This document shows positions 16,311-24,505 of a stretch of 64,000 nt of DNA, piece after piece (within the stretch, counting starts at the first letter, position 1; every line of letters begins with the position of its first letter). This DNA is from Vibrio crassostreae 9ZC13. GTDB lineage: Bacteria > Pseudomonadota > Gammaproteobacteria > Enterobacterales > Vibrionaceae. The DNA lies in contig NZ_AJYZ02000002.1 of the NCBI RefSeq assembly GCF_000272045.2, positions 62,001-126,000 of the forward strand. Reading direction: 5' to 3'. A model generated the notes under the pieces. It searched no databases and had not been told where the DNA came from. It saw only the letters and a list, made by a program, of their open reading frames with translations. A program made the translations under genes and the position numbers.

Positions 16311-16324
16311 ATATATTGAGTTGA

Positions 16325-16864
16325 TTAAGACTCGTCTTTCCAAATAGCGCAAGGTTCAATTTTCGCTCGTTGCAGCTTATGGCGATCGCGTTCTGCGTCA
16401 CGCTTCAACTTGTATGGCCCTAAAACCACACGGTACCAGCTACTGCCATCTTTCTTGCGGATCTCACTTGAGATACCTTGGAAGGCAATATCCAACTTAC
16501 GTGCTTCTGCCTGCGACGAGGTTTTGTAAGCGCCACACTGCATGATGTAAGGGATCTTAGAGATCTGTTGCTCTTTGGCTTTTACTTCAATCTCGCGGCT
16601 TGGCAGCGTTTCAACGTAGTCCCACTTCTCTTCAGGAGGCGGCGGAATCACTTTCGCTGGTTTTGGCTTAGGTTTTGGTTTGGTTGCCACAGGCGTTGGT
16701 GCAGGCGGCTCAGGATCATTACTCAATAGGTAAAGTCCGTAACCAAAACCACCGGCAAGGAGGATCGCCAAAAGACCACTGCGCCAAGGTTTACGGCGAG
16801 GGGCTTGTTTTTTGGTCGGTTTTTTCGTGCCACGACCGCGCTTTACATAATCTCTATTAGCCAC
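16325..16864 (-). CDS. ftsN: Cell division protein FtsN
   Basis: Late divisome protein that triggers septal peptidoglycan synthesis through FtsA and FtsQLB. The GTG at 16864 is chosen because it gives MANRDYVKRGRGTKK, matching the conserved FtsN N-terminus (cytoplasmic FtsA-binding part); an upstream TTG at 16876 would add four unmatched residues. The 179-residue protein has a basic cytoplasmic tail, one membrane helix at about 29-48, a Pro/Lys linker (PKPKPKPAKVIPPPPEEKW), and a C-terminal SPOR domain from about 104 (IPYIMQCGAYKTSSQAEARKL to PCAIWKDES) that binds denuded glycan. It is shorter than E. coli FtsN (319), lacking most of the Gln-rich linker, as in other Vibrio. Confidence 0.9.
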   Translation of the reverse strand: MANRDYVKRGRGTKKPTKKQAPRRKPWRSGLLAILLAGGFGYGLYLLSNDPEPPAPTPVATKPKPKPKPAKVIPPPPEEKWDYVETLPSREIEVKAKEQQISKIPYIMQCGAYKTSSQAEARKLDIAFQGISSEIRKKDGSSWYRVVLGPYKLKRDAERDRHKLQRAKIEPCAIWKDES

Positions 16865-16939
16865 AAGACAATTCAATAGTTGCTGATTCTGCCCTCATGG
16901 TAATCCAGATTGCGCGAGGATAATAGTGCAGAAATGGAA

Positions 16940-16961
16940 GCGGCACATCAAAATGTGCCGC
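16940..16961 (-). terminator. Terminator-like hairpin after cytR
   Basis: Perfect 9-bp stem GCGGCACAT / ATGTGCCGC with CAAA loop; on the minus strand TTCCATTTC follows. Only partial T-richness. Confidence 0.65.
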
Positions 16962-16986
16962 AGATTTATAAGGGTATTTCTAAGGG

Positions 16987-17991
16987 TTATATTCGAGGTG
17001 GCGCTGTACTGCCTCGAACCACTAATTTAGCTTCAAGCAGACGTGAACCTGCTTGCACATCGTTGCCTTTTAATAGATCAAGCATCATCAACATCGCTTG
17101 GCGTCCAATCTCATAACGAGGCTGAGAAATGGTGGTTAGCGGTGGATCGCAGTATTGAGCGAATTGGATGTCATCGAAGCCGACAATCGATAGGTCTTGA
17201 GGAACGCGCAAGCCCAGCTTCTTCGTTTCTTGAATCGCACCAATCGCCATCGCATCGTTGTGACAGAAGATAGCTGTAGGTTGTTCAGGAAGTGCCAGTA
17301 ATTGACGAACCGCTTGAGCGCCCGCTTCAAAGGTGAAGTCACCGACCGTGCTATAGGCTGGATTCATTGAGACTCCGGCGCGACGCAGCGCTTGCTGGTA
17401 GCCTTGTTGGCGGAACTTACACAGTGTTGCCGATACTGGTCCTGAAATTTGAGCAATACGCTTATGACCTAACTGAGCTAGGTAGTTCACCGCTTCAAAG
17501 GCAGAGGTCAGGTTATCGATGTGTACCGTAGGCAGTTCAAGCTCAGGGGCAAACTCACACGCCATTACCATCGGCGGTAAATTCTTTTGTTCAGGTTTGC
17601 TGACATCAAACGGATGGTCAGTACCCAGCAGCAACATGCCGTCGGCTTGTTTGGTGAAAACTAAGTTAACAAACGAAGACTCGCGCTTCTTTTGCTGGCC
17701 GCTATCACCCAGTAGAACAAGGTAATCATTTTCTACTGCGGCATCTTCGATACCACGAATGATCTCGGCGAAATAAGGGTCACAGATATCAGGAACAATA
17801 GTGATGATGGTTTTTGATTCGTTGCGACGTAAGTTTCTAGCTAATGTATTGGGTGAGTATCCAGCTTCAAGTACTGCTGTTTCCACTCGTTTGCGAGTCG
17901 AAACTGAGACTTTCTCAGGGTTCATCAATGCACGTGATACCGTGGCTGTTGAGACGCCTGCTAGCTGGGCAACATCCTTCATTGTCGCCAT
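16987..17991 (-). CDS. cytR: LacI-family regulator CytR
   Basis: Cytidine-responsive repressor that binds cooperatively with cAMP-CRP at nucleoside uptake and catabolism genes, and in Vibrio also influences competence and chitin use. The 334-residue protein has the LacI helix-turn-helix and hinge (ATMKDVAQLAGVSTATVSRALMNP, then SPNTLARNLRR), and a periplasmic-binding-protein-like effector domain with IVPDICDPYFAEIIRGIEDAA and SIVGFDDIQFAQYCDPPLTTI. Order priA-cytR-ftsN matches E. coli, which supports CytR rather than another LacI member. Upstream DNA has a CRP site (18162-18177) and a GTTGC-containing palindrome. Confidence 0.92.
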   Translation of the reverse strand: MATMKDVAQLAGVSTATVSRALMNPEKVSVSTRKRVETAVLEAGYSPNTLARNLRRNESKTIITIVPDICDPYFAEIIRGIEDAAVENDYLVLLGDSGQQKKRESSFVNLVFTKQADGMLLLGTDHPFDVSKPEQKNLPPMVMACEFAPELELPTVHIDNLTSAFEAVNYLAQLGHKRIAQISGPVSATLCKFRQQGYQQALRRAGVSMNPAYSTVGDFTFEAGAQAVRQLLALPEQPTAIFCHNDAMAIGAIQETKKLGLRVPQDLSIVGFDDIQFAQYCDPPLTTISQPRYEIGRQAMLMMLDLLKGNDVQAGSRLLEAKLVVRGSTAPPRI

Positions 17992-18071
17992 AAATTAAAC
18001 CCTCTTTTAAGTTCCTTTGCCGCCTAAGCATCTAAGGCGTGAATAATAAATGTAATCGAATAGATATTATG

Positions 18072-18094
18072 AAAGTGTTGCTAACACTTTTTTT
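18072..18094. repeat. Terminator-shaped palindrome upstream of cytR
   Basis: AAAGTGTT-GCT-AACACTTT (18072-18090) followed by TTTT on the plus strand. There is no plus-strand gene to end here. It includes GTTGC, the start of the CytR half-site, so it may be an operator. Confidence 0.45.
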
Positions 18095-18161
18095 ATTGCA
18101 ATATTTTATTCGTTTAATCCGTGTAAAGTTACGGCTAGATTAACAAAAATCACATGACTAG

Positions 18162-18177
18162 TGTGAAGTTGCTCACG
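18162..18177. promoter_or_regulatory. CRP site upstream of cytR
   Basis: TGTGA-AGTTGC-TCACG agrees with TGTGA-N6-TCACA at 9 of 10 defined bases, 171 bp upstream of the cytR start. cAMP-CRP with CytR is the known regulatory pair for this gene family. Confidence 0.6.
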
Positions 18178-18231
18178 AGAAATATGAAATATTTTTGAAC
18201 AAACTTATCATTAGTTTTAACCCAAGTGGGT

Positions 18232-20433
18232 TTAACTCAAATCTTGCGGCTCAATATCGAGTGACCAGCGAACTTTTTTCGCAGCAGGTAACATATTGAT
18301 GGCCGGCTTGGCACTCATCAATAGCTTCTGCATTAACGAGCGCGTCTGAGTTTGTAAGATTAACTGCCAGCGCGATTTGCCCGCTCGTTTTGCTAACGGA
18401 GCCGGGGTTGGCCCTAACACCATGCAATATTGGTCAAACAGCGGGTGCGATTCCAATGTGTGACGAACCTGACGCAAGAACTCTTCCACCAAGCGAGTGT
18501 CATTGGCTTCTGCTCTAAACAGCGTCATAAAGGTATAGGGCGGTAACATTGCCTGCTTACGTTCTGCCAGCGCCGTCTGAGCAAAGTGGTTATAGTCTTT
18601 GTGTAGCAAGGCTTGCAACAACCCATGTTCTGGGTGGTGAGTCTGTAAGATCACTTCACCGGGTTTGCTTGCTCGTCCTGCGCGTCCCGCTACTTGGATG
18701 AATAGCTGGGCAAGACGTTCAGAGGCACGGAAGTCACTACTATATAAAGAGCCATCCACATCCAATAACGCCACAAGTGTCACGTCAGGGAAATGGTGAC
18801 CCTTAGCAAGCATCTGCGTGCCGATAAGAATTTGGAATTCACCCTTACGAATCGACTCGAGCGCGCTTTCTAAGCTGCCTTTACGGCGGGTGCTGTCGCG
18901 GTCAATACGAATGGTTTTGTATTCCGGGAATAGTTGACCAAGTTGAGCTTCTAACTGCTCGGTCCCGACACCCACTGTCACCAAGTTCACAGACCCACAA
19001 CCTTGGCAGTTGTGCACGATATGCTGCTGAGAACCACAGTGGTGGCAGCGCATCTCATTACTGTATTGGTGATAGGTGTAGTAAGCATCACAACGTTTAC
19101 ACTCGGCTGTCCAACCACAATCGTGACACATCAATGCCGGAGAAAACCCTCGGCGATTGAGGAACAGCATCACTTGGTTGCCTGCTTTGAGGTGTCTTTG
19201 CATCTCTGCAATTAACGACGCAGACAGGCCACTTTCTAGATATTCACCTTTAACATCCAACACCTTATTGGTGGTCGGCAGTGCGACACCCGCACGTGAA
19301 GTAAGGGTGAGATAACTGTATTTACCAATCTGAGCGTTGTGCAGTGTTTCAAAGGCCGGAGTCGCCGAGCCTAACACTATTGGAATCTGTGCTTTATGAG
19401 CACGCATGATCGCCACATCTCGAGCGTGGTAGCGCAGGCTATCTTGTTGTTTATAAGAGGCGTCGTGTTCTTCATCGACAATGATAATGCCCAGATCCGC
19501 AAACGGCGTGAACAGAGCCGAACGGGTACCAATCACGATGCCCGCTATTTTATCACGCGCCGATAACCAAGCATTCAGTCGCTCAGAATCGTTTAAACCT
19601 GAGTGGATAACCTCAACAGGCACATTAAAGCGTCGTTTAAAGCGGTTAATTGTTTGAGGGGTGAGGCCAATCTCAGGCACGAGTACTAACGCTTGTTTAC
19701 CTTGATCGAGAATCGGCTTAATCATATTCAGGTAAACCTCGGTCTTACCTGAGCCAGTGACGCCTTCTAACAGGAAACAACCAAAGTCGGTTTGGCTATT
19801 TACGGTCGCAATCGCGATGGCTTGTTCAGCATTGAGCTTAGGTTTGTCTTGGTCGTTTTCAAGATCAACTGGCCACGCCTGACGCTTCGGCTTTTTCTCT
19901 ACCGATTCAATCCAGCCTTTCTCTTCTAGCGTTTTGAGTACGGCGCTGCCAACTTCTTCATCAATGAACTCTTGATGAGGAACCGGGCCGTGTTCAAGCA
20001 TGTGCATCACTTTGGCTTGCTTGACCGCGCGACCAAAACCTTGCATCAGTTGGTCTTTGCCTGATGGCGTTAACTGCCATTCAACCAAAGTTGCGAAGTC
20101 TGCAGCTTTGCCTTTGCGTAAAGCGCTGGGTAGGGCATTGGCAAAGGTTTCGCCAAGTGGGTACTGGTAGAACTGACTGCACCAAGTTAACAGTGAATAG
20201 ACAGATTCCGGCCAAACAGGCTGATTATCTAACAAGGCTTTAATCGGTTTGAGCTTGTCTAGCTCGAATTCAGATTCGTTAACCAGAGCCGTGACAATGC
20301 CGGTTAAGGTTTGTCGTCCAAAAGGCACAGAGACTCGTCCACCAATAATCGGAAATAGGTGGTTTGGAATCTTGTAATCGAACTGCTTGTCGAGTGGAAC
20401 AGGCAGTGCCACGCGGGCAATCATTGGACGCAT
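18232..20433 (-). CDS. priA: Primosomal protein N' (replication restart helicase PriA)
   Basis: 3'-5' DNA helicase that recognises stalled forks and D-loops and reloads DnaB through PriB-DnaT. The 733-residue protein (E. coli 732) starts MRPMIARVALPVPLDKQFDY with the 3'-OH-binding domain, then the winged-helix region, Walker A GVTGSGKTEVYL at about 225, the DEEH box (IIVDEEHDASYKQQD) at about 317, the eight-Cys zinc-binding insert (MCHDCGWTAECKRC ... MRCHHCG ... CQGCG, about 433-482), and helicase motifs VAGRAGRASKPG. It diverges from rpmE, as in E. coli. Confidence 0.96.
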   Translation of the reverse strand: MRPMIARVALPVPLDKQFDYKIPNHLFPIIGGRVSVPFGRQTLTGIVTALVNESEFELDKLKPIKALLDNQPVWPESVYSLLTWCSQFYQYPLGETFANALPSALRKGKAADFATLVEWQLTPSGKDQLMQGFGRAVKQAKVMHMLEHGPVPHQEFIDEEVGSAVLKTLEEKGWIESVEKKPKRQAWPVDLENDQDKPKLNAEQAIAIATVNSQTDFGCFLLEGVTGSGKTEVYLNMIKPILDQGKQALVLVPEIGLTPQTINRFKRRFNVPVEVIHSGLNDSERLNAWLSARDKIAGIVIGTRSALFTPFADLGIIIVDEEHDASYKQQDSLRYHARDVAIMRAHKAQIPIVLGSATPAFETLHNAQIGKYSYLTLTSRAGVALPTTNKVLDVKGEYLESGLSASLIAEMQRHLKAGNQVMLFLNRRGFSPALMCHDCGWTAECKRCDAYYTYHQYSNEMRCHHCGSQQHIVHNCQGCGSVNLVTVGVGTEQLEAQLGQLFPEYKTIRIDRDSTRRKGSLESALESIRKGEFQILIGTQMLAKGHHFPDVTLVALLDVDGSLYSSDFRASERLAQLFIQVAGRAGRASKPGEVILQTHHPEHGLLQALLHKDYNHFAQTALAERKQAMLPPYTFMTLFRAEANDTRLVEEFLRQVRHTLESHPLFDQYCMVLGPTPAPLAKRAGKSRWQLILQTQTRSLMQKLLMSAKPAINMLPAAKKVRWSLDIEPQDLS

Positions 20434-20765
20434 AAAGGGACGGCTTTATCTGAGTTGACGAGAGCGAACAGTCTAAAGGATAAGGCGGTTAAATTCGAGA
20501 AGCAGTTTGGATGAAGGTGGCGAGTTAGCGTATACCGACAACGACAGCCCGAAATCTCAGGCCGATAAAGGAAATAAAGAGAGAATTGGTGAAAAATGTA
20601 TCAAATCGGTTGATCCTGCTTTATAGATTCATTACTATACTGCGCCTTAAAGGTATGGCTTCATCACTCTTTTGTGTCGATGCGGTGTCTTTATTTCTTT
20701 TTTTAAACTACGTGTGGTGTGCGGCTTAGAATCGTATAGCGACACGGCCTACTTGAGGTTATCCC
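20434..20765 (+). other. Divergent intergenic region priA / rpmE
   Basis: 332 bp. The right half holds the predicted rpmE promoter (20610-20638) and a 120-nt leader. The left half next to priA shows nothing specific. Confidence 0.6.
20610..20638 (+). promoter_or_regulatory. Predicted rpmE promoter
   Basis: TTGATC (20610-20615), 17-bp spacer, TACTAT (20633-20638). It implies an rpmE leader of about 120 nt, long enough for a ribosomal-protein leader structure. Confidence 0.55.
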
Positions 20766-20984
20766 ATGAAAGCTGGAATCCACCCAGAATACAAAGCAGT
20801 TACTGCAACTTGTTCTTGCGGCAACACATTTGAGTTCAACTCAACGCTAGCAAAAGAATCAATCCACCTAGACGTATGTGACAAATGTCACCCGTTCTAC
20901 ACTGGTAAGCAACGTATCGTAGATACTGGCGGCCGTGTTGATCGCTTCAACAAGCGTTTCGGTGCTCTTTCTAGCAAGAAGTAA
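20766..20984 (+). CDS. rpmE: 50S ribosomal protein L31 (zinc form)
   Basis: Large-subunit protein that bridges to the 30S subunit. The 72-residue protein begins [20 protein letters not shown] and keeps the four zinc cysteines (16, 18, 38, 41), so it is the C+ zinc-containing paralogue, which Zur-regulated C- forms replace under zinc limitation. It follows AGGTTATCCC with a good ribosome site (GAGG) and ends at a UUCG-type terminator. The leader is discussed under findings. Confidence 0.97.
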   Translation: MKAGIHPEYKAVTATCSCGNTFEFNSTLAKESIHLDVCDKCHPFYTGKQRIVDTGGRVDRFNKRFGALSSKK

Positions 20985-21318
20985 TTCTCGCTATTTAGAC
21001 ATGAAAAAGGACACTTCGGTGTCCTTTTTTGTTGCCTGTAATTTGAGAAAGCACTGACTTCTATTCAAGCATCACTCTCACCCAACGATAAGTTGCCTCT
21101 CTATTCTATTTCAGGGCAATTCCTTGCGTATCTCTCTTCACCAAAATTCAGCACGAAACTTCAACAAGCGATAGTAATTTCAACTGCTCACTGGTCTTAT
21201 TAGTAGTGAAATCTCGTTTTTTAATGAGACAGAGGCTTCAACCACCTAGGAACTTTGAAGTACATCCATTAACATGAACAAGATCCCCCAAATAATAATA
21301 TCCTAGGAACCTACACCT
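20985..21318 (+). other. Intergenic region rpmE / malic enzyme
   Basis: 334 bp. The first 45 bp hold the rpmE terminator (21004-21030). The remaining 290 bp lead to the malic enzyme start (AGGA at 21305-21308 as weak ribosome site); I see no other feature. Confidence 0.6.
21004..21030 (+). terminator. Terminator after rpmE
   Basis: Perfect 11-bp stem AAAAAGGACAC / GTGTCCTTTTT closed by a TTCG tetraloop (21015-21018), then T. Confidence 0.95.
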
Positions 21319-22626
21319 ATGTCTGAAGACAGCAGCCAAGCTCAATCCTCTCAAGCGTTATCATCTGAAAAATCGTTATCGCCTCAAGAACAATTCCGTC
21401 AGCAAGCTCTTGATTACCATGAGTTCCCAATTCCAGGCAAAATTGCCGTAGAACTGACGAAGCCTGCAAACTCTGCAGAAGACCTAGCACTTGCATACAG
21501 CCCAGGCGTGGCTGAGCCTGTTCGCGAGATCGCACAGAACGTTGATAACGTTTATAAGTACACAGGTAAAGGCAACATGGTTGCAGTTATCTCTAACGGT
21601 ACAGCGATTCTTGGCCTAGGTAACCTTGGCCCTATTGCTTCTAAACCTGTTATGGAAGGCAAAGCGCTCCTGTTTAAGCGTTTTGCTGGTTTAGATTCTA
21701 TCGATATTGAAGTAAAACACCGCACAATCGATGAGTTCGTTGATACAGTTGCGAATATCGCAGATACATTCGGCGGCATTAACCTGGAAGACATCAAAGC
21801 ACCAGACTGTTTTGAGATTGAACGTCGCCTGATTGAACGTTGTGATGTTCCGGTATTCCACGATGACCAACACGGTACTGCGATTGTAACGGCAGCGGGT
21901 ATGCTGAATGCGATCGAGCTTCAAGGTAAGAAACTTGAAGAGTGTAAGATCGTTTGTTTAGGTGCTGGCGCAGCGGCGGTTGCTTGTATGGAACTACTGA
22001 TTAAGTGTGGCGCTCAGCGTGAAAAAATCTACATGCTTGACCGTAAAGGTGTGATCCATACTCGTCGTGATGACCTAAACGAATACAAAGAGCTGTTCGC
22101 AAATAACACTGATAAGCGTACGCTTGAAGATGTTATCGAAGGCGCTGACCTGTTCTTGGGTGTATCGGGGCCGAATCTACTGCCTGCTGAAGCACTAACG
22201 CTGATGGCTGATAAGCCTGTTGTGTTTGCATGTTCAAACCCAGATCCAGAGATCAAGCCTGAGCTTGCACACGAAGTTCGTTCTGACCTAATCATGGGTA
22301 CAGGCCGCAGTGATTACCCTAACCAAGTAAACAACGTACTTTGTTTCCCATTCATTTTCCGTGGTGCACTAGACGTGCGTGCGAGCGAAATTAATGACGA
22401 AATGAAGCTAGCGGCGGTTAAAGCGATTCGTGAACTGGCGAAAGAAGAAGTTCCAGCTGAAGTACTAGCAGCTGCGGGCGAGACTGCACTGGAGTTCGGT
22501 AAGGGTTACATCATTCCTAAGCCAATGGACCCACGTCTACTTCCTCGCGTAGCACGAGCAGTTGCGGAAGCGGCTGTTGAATCTGGCGTAGCTCGTATCG
22601 AGATGCCTGCTAACTATATGGCTTAA
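21319..22626 (+). CDS. Malic enzyme, single-domain type
   Basis: Oxidative decarboxylation of malate to pyruvate with NAD(P)H formation. The 435-residue protein is a complete short bacterial malic enzyme: an N-terminal Ser/Gln-rich extension (about 1-30), then [27 protein letters not shown], the metal/substrate segment [17 protein letters not shown] and [20 protein letters not shown], the Rossmann motif [16 protein letters not shown], and [14 protein letters not shown]. It lacks the C-terminal phosphotransacetylase-like domain of E. coli MaeB (759 residues); the stop is followed by a real terminator, so this is a natural form and not a truncation. Cofactor preference cannot be read reliably. 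Confidence 0.93.
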   Translation: MSEDSSQAQSSQALSSEKSLSPQEQFRQQALDYHEFPIPGKIAVELTKPANSAEDLALAYSPGVAEPVREIAQNVDNVYKYTGKGNMVAVISNGTAILGLGNLGPIASKPVMEGKALLFKRFAGLDSIDIEVKHRTIDEFVDTVANIADTFGGINLEDIKAPDCFEIERRLIERCDVPVFHDDQHGTAIVTAAGMLNAIELQGKKLEECKIVCLGAGAAAVACMELLIKCGAQREKIYMLDRKGVIHTRRDDLNEYKELFANNTDKRTLEDVIEGADLFLGVSGPNLLPAEALTLMADKPVVFACSNPDPEIKPELAHEVRSDLIMGTGRSDYPNQVNNVLCFPFIFRGALDVRASEINDEMKLAAVKAIRELAKEEVPAEVLAAAGETALEFGKGYIIPKPMDPRLLPRVARAVAEAAVESGVARIEMPANYMA

Positions 22627-22660
22627 TAGCTGTTGCTCTATTGAGCCAAAAAGAATAATA

Positions 22661-22691
22661 AAAAACCGACTCATCTGGAGTCGGTTTTTTT
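22661..22691 (+). terminator. Terminator after malic enzyme
   Basis: Perfect 12-bp stem AAAAACCGACTC (22661-22672) / GAGTCGGTTTTT (22678-22689) followed by T. Confidence 0.93.
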
Positions 22692-22792
22692 ATGTCTATC
22701 ATTCACAGCGCAATCATAAAAAGCTATGCGCGATGTGATAAATAAGGTTCAGCTAGAGCGAATCAATAATGAAGGCAGTGACTGAGTTGTTT

Positions 22793-23113
22793 TTATTCTT
22801 CGTCAAACGCTTCGAACTCGATACCCATCTCTGTCATCAGCTTTTTCACTTCAGCAGGAATATCGTCTGGGCGGTCTTTACGAAGGTCTTCATCCGTTGG
22901 TAGTGGTTGGCCTGTGTACGCATGTAGAAAGGCTTCGCACAGTAGCTCACTGTTTGTTGCATGGCGTAGGTTATTAATCTGGCGGCGAGTACGCTCGTCA
23001 GTAAGAACCTTTAACACTTTTAGAGGGATAGAAACTGTAATTTTCTTTACTTGTTCGCTTTTCTTTCCATGCTCAGCATATGGGCTTATGTATTCACCAT
23101 TCCAGTCGGCCAT
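22793..23113 (-). CDS. metJ: Methionine repressor MetJ
   Basis: Ribbon-helix-helix repressor that binds tandem 8-bp met boxes with S-adenosylmethionine as corepressor. The 106-residue protein (E. coli 105) has [21 protein letters not shown], the DNA-contacting beta ribbon [18 protein letters not shown], and [35 protein letters not shown]. It diverges from metBL across a 208-bp region with four met boxes, so it probably represses its own gene as well. Confidence 0.97.
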   Translation of the reverse strand: MADWNGEYISPYAEHGKKSEQVKKITVSIPLKVLKVLTDERTRRQINNLRHATNSELLCEAFLHAYTGQPLPTDEDLRKDRPDDIPAEVKKLMTEMGIEFEAFDEE

Positions 23114-23188
23114 TGCGTACCTTCATCACTTTAGTTGTTAGAATAAATTAATAGTGGTGATTTTAGCGGGATTTACTGCCATAAGCAA

Positions 23189-23220
23189 AGACATATAGAC
23201 GTCTAGAAGTGTTGACGTCT
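23189..23220. promoter_or_regulatory. MetJ operator, four tandem met boxes (metJ / metBL)
   Basis: AGACATAT-AGACGTCT-AGAAGTGT-TGACGTCT, four contiguous 8-bp boxes; the second is the exact consensus AGACGTCT. Tandem boxes are required for cooperative MetJ binding. Confidence 0.92.
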
Positions 23221-23321
23221 CACGTTTATGAAAGTAAAGTGAATAACATATATCTAACACAGCCGCAAAATGCCGACAAGCCGCTGTGATTCTCAGACGC
23301 AAAACTTGTAAGGAAGCACCT

Positions 23322-24503
23322 ATGAGCAGCCGGAAGCCAGCAACAATCGCAGTACGTACTGGTATCGAGTCAGACACGCAACACCATGCCGTTGTCCCAC
23401 CCATTTATCTTTCGACTAACTATGGGTTTCCCGCTTTTGGTGAAGTGCCAAAGTACGATTACACCCGTTCTGGTAACCCAAACCGCGGTTTATTAGAGAC
23501 GGCACTGTTTGAGCTTGAATCAGGCAAAGGCGCGGTTGTGACTAACTGTGGTACTTCGGCGCTTAACTTATGGGTTTCGGCTTTCTTAGGCGGCGATGAT
23601 CTTATTATTGCACCGCACGATTGCTACGGCGGTACTTACCGTCTGTTTAACACTCGCTCGCTAAAAGGTGACTTCAAAGTTCTGTTCGTTGATCAATCGG
23701 ATCAAGCAGCGCTGGATGCGGCGCTCGCGCTTAAGCCAAAGTTGATCTTAATTGAAACCCCATCGAATCCACTGGTTCGCGTGGTTGATATTGCAGAAAC
23801 TTGCCGTAAAGCGAAAGAGGTTGGTGCTCTGGTTGCTGTCGACAACACGTTTTTGACACCTGTGTTCCAAAAGCCTTTAGAGCTGGGTGCTGATTTTGTT
23901 ATCCACTCAACCACTAAGTACATCAATGGACACTCAGATGTTATTGGTGGCGTTGTGGTCACTAAGACAGAAGAACACGCTGAAGAGTTAGCATGGTGGG
24001 GCAACTGTATTGGTGCGACCGGCACACCATTTGATAGCTACATGACTTTACGTGGTATTCGTACGCTAGGTGCGCGTATGCGAGTTCACGAAGAAAGCTC
24101 ACGTGAAATTCTAGCGTCTCTGCAGCAACAAGATCTTGTTGGCACTATTTACCACCCAAGCCTTCCTGAACATCCGGGTCATGATATCGCGAAGAAACAG
24201 CAATCGGGCTTTGGTTCCATGCTCAGTTTTGAGTTTGCGGGCTCATTCGAGGCGCTTAAATACTTTGTTGATAAGTTAGAGCTGTTTTCTTTGGCAGAAT
24301 CATTGGGCGGTGTTGAAAGCCTGATTTGTCACCCTGCGTCGATGACTCACCGCGCGATGGGTGAAGAAGCCTTAGCAGAAGCGGGTGTTTCTCAGCAACT
24401 ACTGCGTCTATCTGTTGGCCTTGAAGATGCAGAAGACCTAATCGATGACCTCAAGCAAGCGTTTGAAAGAACACAGCGCTTTATCGCTGAAGGGGAGGGT
24501 TAA
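23322..24503 (+). CDS. metB: Cystathionine gamma-synthase MetB
   Basis: PLP enzyme that joins O-succinylhomoserine and cysteine to cystathionine, in methionine synthesis. The ATG at 23322 follows TAAGGAAG and gives 393 residues beginning MSSRKPATIAVRTGIESD; an earlier in-frame ATG lacks a ribosome site. Visible are the N-terminal substrate loop YDYTRSGNPNR, the PLP-phosphate region TNCGTSALNLW, IETPSNPLVRVVDI, the PLP-binding Lys199 in DFVIHSTTKYINGHSDV and the C-terminal RLSVGLEDAEDLIDDL. metL begins 2 nt after its stop, so the pair is one operon under MetJ. Confidence 0.96.
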   Translation: MSSRKPATIAVRTGIESDTQHHAVVPPIYLSTNYGFPAFGEVPKYDYTRSGNPNRGLLETALFELESGKGAVVTNCGTSALNLWVSAFLGGDDLIIAPHDCYGGTYRLFNTRSLKGDFKVLFVDQSDQAALDAALALKPKLILIETPSNPLVRVVDIAETCRKAKEVGALVAVDNTFLTPVFQKPLELGADFVIHSTTKYINGHSDVIGGVVVTKTEEHAEELAWWGNCIGATGTPFDSYMTLRGIRTLGARMRVHEESSREILASLQQQDLVGTIYHPSLPEHPGHDIAKKQQSGFGSMLSFEFAGSFEALKYFVDKLELFSLAESLGGVESLICHPASMTHRAMGEEALAEAGVSQQLLRLSVGLEDAEDLIDDLKQAFERTQRFIAEGEG

Positions 24504-24505
24504 TA

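Noticed and set aside
16325-16864. FtsN as a truncated gene because it is much shorter than in E. coli
   Set aside because: The conserved N-terminus, membrane helix and complete SPOR domain are present; only the variable linker is short.
18150-18166. TCACA-N7-TGTGA as a second CRP site upstream of cytR
   Set aside because: The half-sites are in the wrong orientation and spacing for CRP; only the overlapping TGTGA-N6-TCACG at 18162 fits.
21319-22626. Malic enzyme as a truncated MaeB
   Set aside because: It lacks the phosphotransacetylase-like domain of E. coli MaeB, but the 435-residue form is a standard bacterial type and a proper terminator follows.
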